A stretch of 64,000 nucleotides of DNA, taken from NCBI RefSeq assembly GCF_900115505.1, contig NZ_FOWQ01000002.1, positions 573,145 to 637,144 on the forward strand. Reading direction: 5' to 3'. The notes below the pieces were generated by a model. That model ran no database searches and was not told where the DNA came from. It worked only from the letters and a program-made list of their open reading frames with translations. The DNA is from Geodermatophilus dictyosporus (GTDB taxonomy: Bacteria > Actinomycetota > Actinomycetes > Mycobacteriales > Geodermatophilaceae). Of this stretch, positions 7,134 through 18,407 are shown piece by piece; position 1 is the stretch's first letter, and each line of letters opens with the position of its first letter. Made by a program: the position numbers and the translations under genes.

Positions 7134-8493
7134 AGACCGGGGCCGCCACGCGGGGGCGGACCCGCGGCACGTAGTCGCCGCGCTCGTCGAGCACGTACTG
7201 CCCGGCGCCCTCGGGACTGGCGGCGATCTCGCGCAGCGCCTGGCCGAGCAGCGGGATGTCGGTGAGGTAGGTCTGCCGGTTGGCGCTGACCCGCACCGCG
7301 CCGGGCAGCCGGTGCCGGTTCCCCGCCCGCACGTCGGCGTGGAACCGGTCGACCTCGGCGTCGGAGAGGCCGAGCAGCCGGCCCATGTAGGGGTGGGCGC
7401 AGAAGCAGCCGCTGCGGGTGCCGATCGCGTACTCGTTGGCCAGCCGCGCGGCGAGCAGACCGTGGGGCACGCCCTCGAGGTTGAAGGCGGCGACCGGCAG
7501 CCGGTCCCCCGTGACCGGGCCCAGCCGGCGCAGCCCGGGCACCGAGCGCAGCTCGGAGTCCAGCGCCCGGACCAGGTGGTCCTCGTGCGCGCGCACCGTC
7601 GACCAGCCGTCGCTGCGCAGCTCGTCGGCCGCCGCGGTGAGGGCCACGACGCCGACCACGTTCGGCGAGCCGGCGTCGTCGCGGTCGGGACCGTCGGCCC
7701 AGATGACGTCGTCGAAGGAGACGGCGCCGACCGCGCCGCCCCCGACGAGGAACGGCTCGCCGCGGGTGAGCAGCGCCCGGGGCACCACCAGGGCGCCGGC
7801 ACCGAAGGGCGCGTACATCTTGTGCCCGGAGAAGGCGATGACGTCGACGCCGAGGGCGGTGATGTCCACCGGGCGGTGCGGCACCAGCTGCGCACCGTCG
7901 ACGACCACGAGCACACCGCGCTCGCGCGCGGCCGCCGCGATCGCCCGCAGGTCGGGCAGCCAGCCGGTGACGTTGGAGCCGCCGGTCACGGCGAGCACGC
8001 GCGGCCGCGGCTGCTGGTCGAGGGCGGCCTCGACCGCGGCGACGTCGAAGGTGCCGCTCCGGTCGACGTCGACGACCCGCAGCTGCGCGTGCCGGCGCCA
8101 GGGCAGCAGGTTGGCGTGGTGCTCGACGGCGGTGGTCACCACGACGTCGTCCCGGGACAGGCCCAGGCGGAAGGCGAGCAGGTTGATCGCCTCGGTGGTG
8201 TTGCGCGGGAACAGCGCCACGTGCGTGGCGGGGTCGCCGCCGACGAAGCGCGTGATCACCTCGCGCGCCTCCTCGTACCGGGCGCTGGTGAGCTGGGACC
8301 GGATGCCAGCGCCGCGGTGCACGCTCGCGTACCACGGCAGGAAGTCCTGCACCGCACGCGCGACGACGACCGACGCCGAGCTGGTGGCGGCGGTGTCGAG
8401 GTCCACGTACTGGCGCGGGCGGCCGTCGAGGACCGAGACCCACAGGTCGTCGCCCACGTACTGGCCGGCCGTGAAGGACAGCGTCATCTCCAT
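7132..8493 (-). CDS. Class V PLP-dependent aminotransferase / cysteine desulfurase-like protein
   Basis: 453 residues from ATG 8493, chosen because GGAGAGG lies at ribosome-binding distance and the longer in-frame alternatives run into the promoter region of the divergent gene. The fold markers are present: AVEHHANLLPW, the aspartate in VVDGAQLVPH that holds PLP, the Schiff-base lysine in SGHKMYAPFGAG, and RSGCFCAHPYM with a cysteine in the desulfurase loop position. The family includes SufS/Csd desulfurases, isopenicillin-N epimerases and selenocysteine lyases, and the sequence alone does not fix the substrate. It lies between two paralogous GGDEF/EAL genes and is divergent from the second, with 126 bases between the starts. 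Confidence 0.8.
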   Translation of the reverse strand: MEMTLSFTAGQYVGDDLWVSVLDGRPRQYVDLDTAATSSASVVVARAVQDFLPWYASVHRGAGIRSQLTSARYEEAREVITRFVGGDPATHVALFPRNTTEAINLLAFRLGLSRDDVVVTTAVEHHANLLPWRRHAQLRVVDVDRSGTFDVAAVEAALDQQPRPRVLAVTGGSNVTGWLPDLRAIAAAARERGVLVVVDGAQLVPHRPVDITALGVDVIAFSGHKMYAPFGAGALVVPRALLTRGEPFLVGGGAVGAVSFDDVIWADGPDRDDAGSPNVVGVVALTAAADELRSDGWSTVRAHEDHLVRALDSELRSVPGLRRLGPVTGDRLPVAAFNLEGVPHGLLAARLANEYAIGTRSGCFCAHPYMGRLLGLSDAEVDRFHADVRAGNRHRLPGAVRVSANRQTYLTDIPLLGQALREIAASPEGAGQYVLDERGDYVPRVRPRVAAPV

Positions 8494-8619
8494 GCAAGGC
8501 AGATCGGCCTCTCCGACCATTCCTTGAACGACTGCTGCAAACTCCTCACAAATGGTGGAATGGTCCGGGAACGTCGGGGAGTTCCTCAAGTCACACCGCG
8601 GCCGGCCGATCTGTCCTGC

Positions 8620-10401
8620 ATGACGCTGCACGATCCGCCGGCCCCGCAGCGGCCGCGCACCCGCCGGGGTTTCCGGCTGACCTCCCGCGTGTTCTGGGAC
8701 ATGGCCATCTACATGGTCGGTCTGGGCCTGGCCGTCGGGGTCGTCTTCCCGCCGTTCGCCGTGCTGCTCGGCGTCCCGGAGACGATCGCCCACCGTCCCG
8801 TGTTCGGCACCGCCTGCCTCGTGGCCGGCTTCCTCGTGGGCGCCATGAACTACGCCCTGTGCCGCGGGGTCGTCGGCGGGCGCATGGAGGTGCTGGCCAG
8901 CCACCTGCGGTCGGCGACCAGCGTGGTCGGCTCGGCCTCGAGCTCCGGCGACTGGTCAGCGGCGGTGTTCGAGCGGATCGACGTCGACTCCGACGACCAG
9001 ATCGGTGAGGCCGGCCGCGCCTTCAACAGCCTGCTGGGCGCGGTCGAGGGCCGCAAGGAGCTGGAGGAGCGGCTGCGGTTCCAGGCCTTCCACGACGTGC
9101 TCACCGGCCTGCCCAACCGCGCCTACTTCATGGAGCGGCTGGCCGAGGCCGAGGCCGCGCACGCGCGGACCGGTGACCGGTCGGCGGTGCTCTTCCTCGA
9201 CGTGGACAACCTCAAGGCGGTCAACGACAACCTCGGCCACGAGGGCGGCGACCACCTGATCAAGCTGCTCGGGGAGCGCATGGTCGGCTCCGTCCGGGAC
9301 ACCGACACCGTCGCCCGCCTCTCCGGTGACGAGTTCGCCATCCTGCTCACCGGCCCGGGCAGCGCCCACCAGGCCGAGCGCGTCGCGCACCGCATCCTGG
9401 ACTCGCTGCGGGCGCCCACCCGCATCGGCGAGCACGCGGTGCGGACCGGCGTGAGCATCGGCCTGGCCACCTCCGACGCGTGCGCCCCCACCGGCATCAC
9501 CATGCTGCGCGCCGCCGACCTGGCCATGTACGCGGCCAAGACCGACGGCAAGGGCCGGCTGGAGGTGTTCCAGCCCAGCCACCACACCGCCCAGGTGCGC
9601 CGGGACGCCGTCCGGGCCGAGCTGTCCGGGGCGCTGGACGCCGAGCAGCTCGAGCTGCACTACCAGCCCATCGTCGACGTGTCCTCGCAGGTGATCGTCG
9701 GGTTCGAGGCGCTGCTGCGGTGGCGTCACCCCGAGCGCGGCCTGGTGTCGCCGCTGGAGTTCATCCCGCTGGCCGAGGAGACCGGCCTGATCGTGCCGAT
9801 CGGCCGCTGGGTGCTCCAGGCGGCCACCCGGCAGGCCGCCGAGTGGCAGCACCGCTCACCGCTGGGCCGGCTGCGGATGAGCGTCAACGTGTCGGTCCGC
9901 CAGTTCCAGCACCCGGACCTCGTCGGGGACGTGGCCGAGGCGCTGCGGACGTCGGGGCTGGCCCCGTCGCTGCTGACGCTGGAGATCACCGAGTCCCTCT
10001 TCGTGCACGACACCGAGGAGACGACCCGCAAGCTGGCGCAGCTCAAGGACCTCGGCGTCCGGCTGGCCCTCGACGACTTCGGCACCGGGTACTCCTCGCT
10101 GGGCTACCTGCGGCGCTTCCCCATCGACACGCTGAAGATCGACAAGTCCTTCGTCGACGGCGTGGCCTCCAGCCCCGAGGGGCACGCGGTGGTCGCGGCG
10201 ATCACGCAGCTGGGCCAGGACCTGCGCCTGGAGGTGGTCGCCGAGGGGCTCGAGACCGGCGACCAGGTCGACATCCTCAAGGCGCTGGCCTGCCCGCTCG
10301 GCCAGGGCTACCACTTCTCCCGCCCGCTGGTCCCCGGCGACGCGGTGAAGCTGCTGCTCACCGGGCGCCGGTCGGACCCCCGGATGCTCGTCCCCGCCTG
10401 A
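8620..10401 (+). CDS. Membrane HAMP-GGDEF-EAL c-di-GMP cyclase/phosphodiesterase
   Basis: 593 residues from ATG 8620. It starts with a short Pro/Arg-rich tail, then two membrane helices whose sequence (FRLTSRVFWDMAIYMVGLGL...) parallels the paralogue at 4864-7110. A HAMP-like linker (DSDDQIGEAGRAFNSLL) joins directly to GGDEF, so the PAS domain of the paralogue is absent. The cyclase signature is SGDEF with an RDTD inhibitory site five residues before it. The EAL domain has FEALLRW, VNVSVRQF, ITESLF, DDFGTGYSS, KIDKSFVDG and VVAEGLE, so phosphodiesterase residues are intact. The reading frame is open far upstream but lies antisense to the aminotransferase there, so only the part from 8620 is real. 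Confidence 0.88.
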   Translation: MTLHDPPAPQRPRTRRGFRLTSRVFWDMAIYMVGLGLAVGVVFPPFAVLLGVPETIAHRPVFGTACLVAGFLVGAMNYALCRGVVGGRMEVLASHLRSATSVVGSASSSGDWSAAVFERIDVDSDDQIGEAGRAFNSLLGAVEGRKELEERLRFQAFHDVLTGLPNRAYFMERLAEAEAAHARTGDRSAVLFLDVDNLKAVNDNLGHEGGDHLIKLLGERMVGSVRDTDTVARLSGDEFAILLTGPGSAHQAERVAHRILDSLRAPTRIGEHAVRTGVSIGLATSDACAPTGITMLRAADLAMYAAKTDGKGRLEVFQPSHHTAQVRRDAVRAELSGALDAEQLELHYQPIVDVSSQVIVGFEALLRWRHPERGLVSPLEFIPLAEETGLIVPIGRWVLQAATRQAAEWQHRSPLGRLRMSVNVSVRQFQHPDLVGDVAEALRTSGLAPSLLTLEITESLFVHDTEETTRKLAQLKDLGVRLALDDFGTGYSSLGYLRRFPIDTLKIDKSFVDGVASSPEGHAVVAAITQLGQDLRLEVVAEGLETGDQVDILKALACPLGQGYHFSRPLVPGDAVKLLLTGRRSDPRMLVPA

Positions 10402-10450
10402 CCCCCTCCACCGCACCCTCTCCACTGCCCCCTCTGCGCAGCGTCCTCCC

Positions 10451-10485
10451 GCGTCCCCCGTGCCGGCCTCCGGCACGGGGGACGC
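10451..10485. terminator. Perfect 16-bp hairpin terminator
   Basis: GCGTCCCCCGTGCCGG and its exact complement enclose a 3-base loop. It sits between the convergent GGDEF/EAL and htpX genes. Confidence 0.8.
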
Positions 10486-10498
10486 GGCCGTCTGCGGG

Positions 10499-11374
10499 TC
10501 AGTCGCGGCCGGGCTCGAGCGCCATCCGCTCGAGCCGGGCGATCCGCTCGGCCATGGGCGGGTGGGTGGCGAACAGCGCCGCCAGGCCGGCCGCCCGGAA
10601 CGGGGCGGCGATCATCAGGTGGCTCTGCGCCACCAGCCGCTCCTCGCGGGGCAGCGGCCGCGCCGTCGTCCCCCGGGAGATGCGGCGCAGGGCCGTGGCG
10701 AGGGCCAGGGGGTCACCGGACAGGCGTGCCCCCGCGGCGTCGGCCTCGTACTCCCGGCTGCGGCTGACCGCGAACCGGACCAGCCCCGCGGCCAGCGGGC
10801 CGAGCAGCACCAGCAGCAGCGAGCCGAGCAGGTTGCCGCTGCCCCGGTCGTCGGAGCGTCCGCCGGACAGCGCGCCGAACGTGGCCAGGTGCGCCAGGTA
10901 GGTGACCGCGGTGGCCAGGGCGCCGGCCACCGAGCTGATGAGGACGTCGCGGTTGTAGACGTGCGAGAGCTCGTGGGCCAGCACCGCCCGCAGCTCCCGG
11001 CGGTCGAGCAGCTCGAGCAGGCCCTGCGTGCAGCAGACCGCCGCCCGGCGCGGGGTGCGTCCGGTGGCGAAGGCGTTGGGCTGGTCGGTGGGGCTGACGT
11101 AGAGGCGCGGCACCGGGTGGCGGGCCTCGGTGGCCAGCTCGCGCACCACCGCGTACAGCCCGGGCGCCTGGGTCTCGGTGACCGGGAACGCGCGCATCGC
11201 GCGCAGCGCCAGCCGGTCGGAGTGGTACCAGGCCCAGCCGTTCACCCCGAGGGCGACGACGAGCGCGACGAGCAGCCCGCCCCGGCCGCCGACGAGGGCG
11301 CCGGCAGCGAGGACGAGGCCGGCCACCAGGCCGAGCAGGAGGGCGGTCCGCACCCCGTTGCCCCAGCGCCGCAC
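10499..11374 (-). CDS. htpX: HtpX-like M48 membrane metalloprotease
   Basis: 291 residues. Two N-terminal helices (about 8-25 and 30-48) are followed by the zinc-protease core with HELSH as the HExxH motif, then two more hydrophobic segments, and SREYEADAAGARL carrying the downstream glutamate ligand. This is the standard layout of HtpX, a membrane-bound protease that degrades misfolded membrane proteins under stress. The start is GTG 11374 with only a weak ribosome-binding site; a second in-frame GTG seven codons later (GVRTALLL) is possible. It is divergent from korA with a 200-base gap. Confidence 0.88.
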   Translation of the reverse strand: MRRWGNGVRTALLLGLVAGLVLAAGALVGGRGGLLVALVVALGVNGWAWYHSDRLALRAMRAFPVTETQAPGLYAVVRELATEARHPVPRLYVSPTDQPNAFATGRTPRRAAVCCTQGLLELLDRRELRAVLAHELSHVYNRDVLISSVAGALATAVTYLAHLATFGALSGGRSDDRGSGNLLGSLLLVLLGPLAAGLVRFAVSRSREYEADAAGARLSGDPLALATALRRISRGTTARPLPREERLVAQSHLMIAAPFRAAGLAALFATHPPMAERIARLERMALEPGRD

Positions 11375-11547
11375 CCCTCGTGAACGGAACGCGCCCGACC
11401 GCCGTTCCCGCCGGCCGGAGTGTGACGGCGCTCACGAGACGGCATCGGGCGGAATCCCCGGCCGCCGCGGGCGGTTGCCGCTGCTGACACCCTCGTACGA
11501 CCGCCCGCCGTGATCCGCCTCACGCGTCCAGCCGGGACACACCGCCG

Positions 11548-11553
11548 TAACCT
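11548..11553 (+). promoter_or_regulatory. TAACCT -10 box for korAB
   Basis: TAACCT lies 24 bases upstream of korA ATG, with GGAGGT ribosome-binding site in between. A weak -35-like GGGACA is located upstream. No other element is evident in the 200-base gap between htpX and korA. Confidence 0.35.
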
Positions 11554-11576
11554 GGGGCCTTTGGAGGTAGCACACG

Positions 11577-14629
<3,053 letters not shown>

Positions 14630-14632
14630 AGG

Positions 14633-14690
14633 AGGACCTCCCTGCCCCCCACCGCTCGCACGCTCGCGGCGGGCCCCTGCAGGGAGGCCG
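14633..14690 (+). repeat. Dispersed nested-palindrome repeat, copy 1
   Basis: First of six copies of a ~57-base element. Its approximate consensus begins AGGACCCYCSTGCCCCCCAC, has CTCGC-nn-GCTCG at the centre, and ends GGCGGGCCCCTGCAS-GRGGGCC. The ends form an outer stem and the centre a second stem. This copy directly follows korB. Confidence 0.75.
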
Positions 14691-14691
14691 T

Positions 14692-14727
14692 GACGGGCCC
14701 GCCCCCCTCAGGGGAGGCGGGCCCGTC
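14692..14727. terminator. 12-bp hairpin overlapping the end of the MocR gene
   Basis: GACGGGCCCGCC and its exact complement flank a 12-base loop. It can terminate korAB and the convergent regulator gene, whose last codons lie within it. Confidence 0.65.
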
Positions 14728-16090
14728 GCGTCTCGGCGAGGAGGTCGGCGAGGACGGGCAGCGCCCGGTCCAGCTCGGCGCGGGCCGGGGCGGCGAAGCC
14801 GAGCACGAGCCCGGCAGCCGGTCCGGGCCCGGCCGCGTGCCGGGCCAGCCCGTCGACGGTCAGCCCGCGCGCGGCGGCCGCGGCCACGACGGCCGCCTCC
14901 GCCGTCCGGTCGGGAAGCGGCACGAAGACGTGGGCGCCGGCCGGGTCCCCGGTGACGGCGACCCCCGCGGCGGCGAGCGCCCGGAGCACCGCGGCCCGCC
15001 GTCCGGCGAGCTCGCGGCGCAGCCGCCGCAGGTGGCGGGCCAGGTCACCGGAGGCGGCCAGCGCGGCGAGCACCCGCTGGCCGGCGCGCGGCGGGCGGGT
15101 CCCGGTGGCCGTCCGCGCGGCGACCAGCTCCGCGCGCAGCGGCGCGGGCGCCACCAGCCAGCCGGTGCCCAGGGTCGGGCTGACCACCTTGCTACTCGTC
15201 CCGAGGTGCACCACGACGTCAGGGCCGAGCGCGGCCAGCAGCGGCAGCGGGGCGACGTCGTAGCGCAGCTCGCCGTCGTAGTCGTCCTCGAGCACCCACC
15301 AGCCCTCCGCGCGGGCCCGCGCGACCAGGGCCACCCGGCGGGCCGCCGACAGCCGCCGGCCCAGGGGGAACTGGTGCGCCGGTGTGCAGTAGACCGCGGC
15401 CAGGCCGGCCGGCAGGGCGTCGACGACCAGCCCGTCGCCGTCCACCGGGCACGGCACCACCTCCAGCCCGGCGGCCCGCAGCGCTCCGGCCGCGCGCTGG
15501 TAGCCGGGGTCCTCCAGCCCGACCCGGCTGCCCGGCGGCAGCAGGCGGGCGACCTCCCCGACCGCCGCGGAGGTGCCGGCGGTCGCCAGCACCACGTCCG
15601 GCGCCGCGGGCAGGCCCCGGTGCCGCAGCAGGTGCCCGGTGACGGCCAGCTGGAACCCCGGGTCCGCGGCGGGCTCGGGACCGGGGTCGGCCGGGACGTC
15701 CCCGGCCGCCCGCCAGGCCCGCCGCCACGCGGCACGGTCGAGCACCTCGAGGCAGGGCGCCCCGGCACGCAGGTCCACGGCCGGCGTCGCCGCCGACCGC
15801 GCCGGCGTCCCGTGCCCCGACCGCACCGGGGCGGCCGGGGCCGCGCCGACGACGAAGGTGCCCGCGCCGTGCCGCCCGGCGGCCCACCCCTCGGCCACCA
15901 GCTGGTCGTAGGCGGCGGAGGTGACCGTCCGGCTGACCCGCAGCGCCGTGGCCAGCTCGCGGGTGGAGGGCAGCCGGTCGCCGGGCCGCAGCGCGCCGCC
16001 GGCGGCGGCCGCGCGGAGGGCGTCGGCGAGCTGCACCGACAGCGGTGTCCCGGACCCGCGGTGCAGCACGACCGGCGGGACCTCGACCAC
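14708..16090 (-). CDS. MocR/PdxR-type transcriptional regulator (GntR HTH + aminotransferase domain)
   Basis: 460 residues from GTG 16090, preceded by GGAGGAGG at 7 bases. Residues 1-75 form a GntR-type winged helix (PLSVQLADALRAAAAGG, RLPSTRELATALRVSRTVTSAAYDQL). A linker leads to a class-I aminotransferase-like domain with CTPAHQFPLGRRLS, the aspartate-rich LEDDYDGELRYD and the PLP lysine in HLGTSSKVVSPTL. Such regulators sense PLP and often control vitamin B6 salvage or amine metabolism. It is divergent from a PNPOx-fold gene with about 83 bases between starts, which is the typical target arrangement. A longer frame upstream overlaps the neighbour and is unlikely. Confidence 0.85.
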   Translation of the reverse strand: MVEVPPVVLHRGSGTPLSVQLADALRAAAAGGALRPGDRLPSTRELATALRVSRTVTSAAYDQLVAEGWAAGRHGAGTFVVGAAPAAPVRSGHGTPARSAATPAVDLRAGAPCLEVLDRAAWRRAWRAAGDVPADPGPEPAADPGFQLAVTGHLLRHRGLPAAPDVVLATAGTSAAVGEVARLLPPGSRVGLEDPGYQRAAGALRAAGLEVVPCPVDGDGLVVDALPAGLAAVYCTPAHQFPLGRRLSAARRVALVARARAEGWWVLEDDYDGELRYDVAPLPLLAALGPDVVVHLGTSSKVVSPTLGTGWLVAPAPLRAELVAARTATGTRPPRAGQRVLAALAASGDLARHLRRLRRELAGRRAAVLRALAAAGVAVTGDPAGAHVFVPLPDRTAEAAVVAAAAARGLTVDGLARHAAGPGPAAGLVLGFAAPARAELDRALPVLADLLAETRRARLP

Positions 16091-16115
16091 GCGATCGCCT
16101 CCTCCCAGTGGCCTG

Positions 16116-16130
16116 CCGGAGATGCTCCGG
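16116..16130. promoter_or_regulatory. CCGGAG-ATG-CTCCGG inverted repeat between divergent genes
   Basis: A 6-bp inverted repeat with a 3-base centre sits mid-way between the MocR-type regulator and the PNPOx-like gene. GGAGATGC here and GGAGGATGC 21 bases further on also look like an imperfect direct repeat, the type of site PdxR-like regulators bind. It is a candidate operator. Confidence 0.35.
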
Positions 16131-16173
16131 AGTGGCCCTTGGAGGATGCCACCGCGTCGCCGAGGGTGGTGCC

Positions 16174-16836
16174 ATGGACACCGCACCGCCGCTCTCCCCC
16201 ACCGCCCGGAGCACCGTCCGCCGGGGGGCGGCGCGGGCGCGCACCGACCGCGCCCAGCTGCACGCCGTCCTCGACGCCGGGCTCGTCGGCCACCTCGGGG
16301 TCGTGCTCGGCGGCGCGCCGGTGGTGCTGCCCACCGGCTACGGGCGCCACGGGGACACGCTGTACCTGCACGGCTCCACGGGCGCGGCCACGCTGCGGGC
16401 CGCGGCGGCCGGGGCGCCGGTCTGCCTCACCGTCACCCACCTCGACGGCGTCGTCTACGCCCGCTCGGCGTTCCACCACTCGGTCAACTACCGCTGCGCC
16501 GTCGTCCACGGCACCGCCCGCGCGGTGACCGACCCCGGGGAGCAGCTGCTCGGTCTCGAGGTGCTCACCGAGCACCTGGCACCGGGCTCGTGGACGGCGA
16601 CCCGACAGCCGACCCGCAAGGAGCTCGCCGCCACCGCGGTGCTGGCGCTCGACCTCGCCGAGGCCAGCGTCAAGGTGCGCACCGGCCCGCCCGTCGACGA
16701 CGAGGAGGACCTGGCCGCGCCGGTGTGGGCGGGGGTGTTGCCGCTGCGCACCGTCCTCGGAGAACCCGAACCCGACCCCCTGCTGCCCGAGGGGATCGGC
16801 GTGCCCGGTCGCGTGTCCGGCCGACGGCTCGGCTGA
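16174..16836 (+). CDS. Pyridoxamine 5'-phosphate oxidase-fold (FMN-binding) protein
   Basis: 220 residues from ATG 16174. The split-barrel core is visible in GHLGVVLGGAPVVLPTGYGRHGDTLYLHGSTGAATLR, CLTVTHLDGVVYARSAFHHSVNYRCAVVHGTARAV and SVKVRTGPPVDDEEDL. This subgroup is annotated as a flavin-dependent nitroreductase-like or PNPOx-family protein; the actual substrate is unknown. The divergent MocR regulator suggests a B6- or amine-linked role and local control. Confidence 0.8.
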   Translation: MDTAPPLSPTARSTVRRGAARARTDRAQLHAVLDAGLVGHLGVVLGGAPVVLPTGYGRHGDTLYLHGSTGAATLRAAAAGAPVCLTVTHLDGVVYARSAFHHSVNYRCAVVHGTARAVTDPGEQLLGLEVLTEHLAPGSWTATRQPTRKELAATAVLALDLAEASVKVRTGPPVDDEEDLAAPVWAGVLPLRTVLGEPEPDPLLPEGIGVPGRVSGRRLG

Positions 16837-16854
16837 GCCCCCGTCAGCCGGCGT

Positions 16855-17159
16855 TCAGCACCCGCGCTCGCGGGCCGCGACCGCCTCCGGTGACGAGGTC
16901 AGGGCGACGGTGAGCAGGCGGAGGGGCGCCACCGCCGCGCGCAGCACCTGCAGGTCCTCGCCGTGGACGTTGTCGGCCACGACGGTGCGCAAGCCGGCCT
17001 CGGCGTGGACCCGCGCCGCCAGGCCGAGCGCCCGGAGACGACCGCCTGCCAGAAGACGTCGCCGTCGAGGAGGACCTCCCGGTCCGCTGGCGCGGTCACG
17101 GCCCGCCCGACCGTCGTCTTCGCGGCGGCCTGCGCGCCGGTCACCAGCAGGACCGTCAC
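16855..17159 (-). pseudogene. Decayed AAA/P-loop kinase gene
   Basis: The frame starts at GTG 17159, overlapping the stop of the sugar dehydrogenase gene as GTGA. It begins VTVLLVTGAQAAAKTTVGRA, a Walker A motif in which the glycine before the lysine is replaced by alanine, and continues to LLDGDVFW. It then becomes nonsense, while a different frame continues with VHAEAGLRTVVADNVHGEDL and LTVALTSSPEAVAARERGC to the stop at 16855. The region between the two parts of such kinases (a hundred residues or more) is missing. I infer an internal deletion with frameshift of a small-molecule kinase or chloramphenicol-phosphotransferase-like ATPase. Confidence 0.65.
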
Positions 17160-18397
17160 CGCAGCGGACCGGGCGTCACCCGGAGCAGGCGGTCGTCGCC
17201 CTCGCCGTTGTCGGTGGTCAGGTACAGCGCGCCGTCGCTCCCGAGCACCGGGGTGCGCACCCGGCCGTAGGTGTCCTCCAGCTCGGGCACGCGGAACTGC
17301 TCGACCAGGCGGCCGCCCTCGACCCGCAGCGCGAGCACGCCGGTGTCCTTCTGCACGCCGACCAGCAGGACGCCGTCGTAGCCACCCCACTGCGGGCCGC
17401 TGAGGAACTCCGCGCCGCTGGTGGCGATCGTCGGGGCGCCGGAGGACCAGACCGCCGCGATCGCGCCCGGGATCGCCGGGTCCGTCATCGGCACGCTCTC
17501 GTCGTAGCGCCCGCCGGCGCCGTCGGGGTCCCAGCCGTAGTTGCCACCGGGCTGCGACAGGTTGACCTCGTCGTCGCGGTCGGGGCCCTGCTCGGCGGTG
17601 TAGACCGCGCCGGTGCCCGGCTGCACGGCGATGCCCTGCACGTTGCGGTGCCCGTAGCTCAGGACCAGCCGGGTGACGGGGTCGGCGTCGCCGGCGAACG
17701 GGTTGCCGGGAGCCGGGCCGCCGGTAGCCGGGTCGACGCGCAGGACCTTGCCGGCCAGGGTGCCGAGGTCCTGCGCGTTGCCGCCGACGGCGTTGTCGCC
17801 GGTGCCGACCAGCAGCGCGCCGGTCGGGTCGAACCGCACGCGGCAGCCGCCGTGCCGGCCGGAGGACTCGTTGACCGGGATGTCCCCGACGAGGGGGTCG
17901 GCCACCCGGGTCGCCGCCGTCCACTCCGCGTCCACGGTCCAGGCCACCACCTGGATCTCCGCTCCGCCGTCCTCCTCGACGCCCTGGCAGGTGTAGAACC
18001 GCCGGTCCTCGGCGAACGCCGGGCTGAGGACCAGGCCCATGAGGCCGGTCTCGCCGTCGACGAAGAGGTCGGAGAGGTCGGCGTCGAGCTCCCGCGCCGT
18101 GCCGTCGGGGAGGACGGCGGTCAGGCCGCCGCCGCGCTCGTCGAGCAGCAGCGTGCCGTCGGGCGCCCGGGCGACGTCCCAGGGGTGGTCGAGCCCGTCG
18201 AGGACGGTCTCCACCTCGAGCGCCGGGAGCCCCGCCGCCGTCCCGCCGGCGTCGGGGACGTCGGTGGCGCCCTTGTCCTCCTGGCCGCCGGGCAGGTCGC
18301 CGGTCCCGCCCGCCGAGCAGCCGGTCAGCACGAGCACGGCGGACAGGACGGCCGCCGTGCAGGGTCCCGCCGTGGGCCTGCGAGCGGAGGGGGGCAC
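17156..18397 (-). CDS. PQQ-type sugar dehydrogenase lipoprotein (beta-propeller)
   Basis: 413 residues. An N-terminal signal ends in the lipobox VLTGC at about residue 26, so it should be a membrane-anchored extracytoplasmic lipoprotein. After an acidic linker the beta-propeller of soluble glucose/sorbosone dehydrogenases starts (GLDHPWDVARAPDGTLLL). It includes SSGRHGGCRVRFDPTGALLVGTGDN, SYGHRNVQGIAVQP and EQGPDRDDEVNLSQPGGNYGW. The histidine and arginine positions typical of PQQ binding are present. The start is GTG 18397, 10 bases after the polyprenyl synthase stop, so it belongs to the tail of the nuo operon and could pass electrons toward the quinone pool. Confidence 0.82.
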   Translation of the reverse strand: MPPSARRPTAGPCTAAVLSAVLVLTGCSAGGTGDLPGGQEDKGATDVPDAGGTAAGLPALEVETVLDGLDHPWDVARAPDGTLLLDERGGGLTAVLPDGTARELDADLSDLFVDGETGLMGLVLSPAFAEDRRFYTCQGVEEDGGAEIQVVAWTVDAEWTAATRVADPLVGDIPVNESSGRHGGCRVRFDPTGALLVGTGDNAVGGNAQDLGTLAGKVLRVDPATGGPAPGNPFAGDADPVTRLVLSYGHRNVQGIAVQPGTGAVYTAEQGPDRDDEVNLSQPGGNYGWDPDGAGGRYDESVPMTDPAIPGAIAAVWSSGAPTIATSGAEFLSGPQWGGYDGVLLVGVQKDTGVLALRVEGGRLVEQFRVPELEDTYGRVRTPVLGSDGALYLTTDNGEGDDRLLRVTPGPLR

Positions 18398-18407
18398 GGG
18401 TCCGTCG

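Noticed and set aside
8536-8556. CTCACAA near the aminotransferase/GGDEF divergent promoter as a Rex site
   Set aside because: Only one degenerate half-site is present, and the other side reads TTTGCAG rather than a matching arm.
7312-8619. Long plus-strand open frame continuous with the GGDEF/EAL gene at 8620
   Set aside because: It runs antisense to the aminotransferase gene, has no domain resemblance and only reflects low stop-codon density. The paralogue alignment starts at 8620.
11384-11399. Rex-like half-site (CGTGAACGGAACGC) upstream of htpX
   Set aside because: Only part of one half-site matches and the second half does not resemble TTCACAA, so it is below what I would call an operator.
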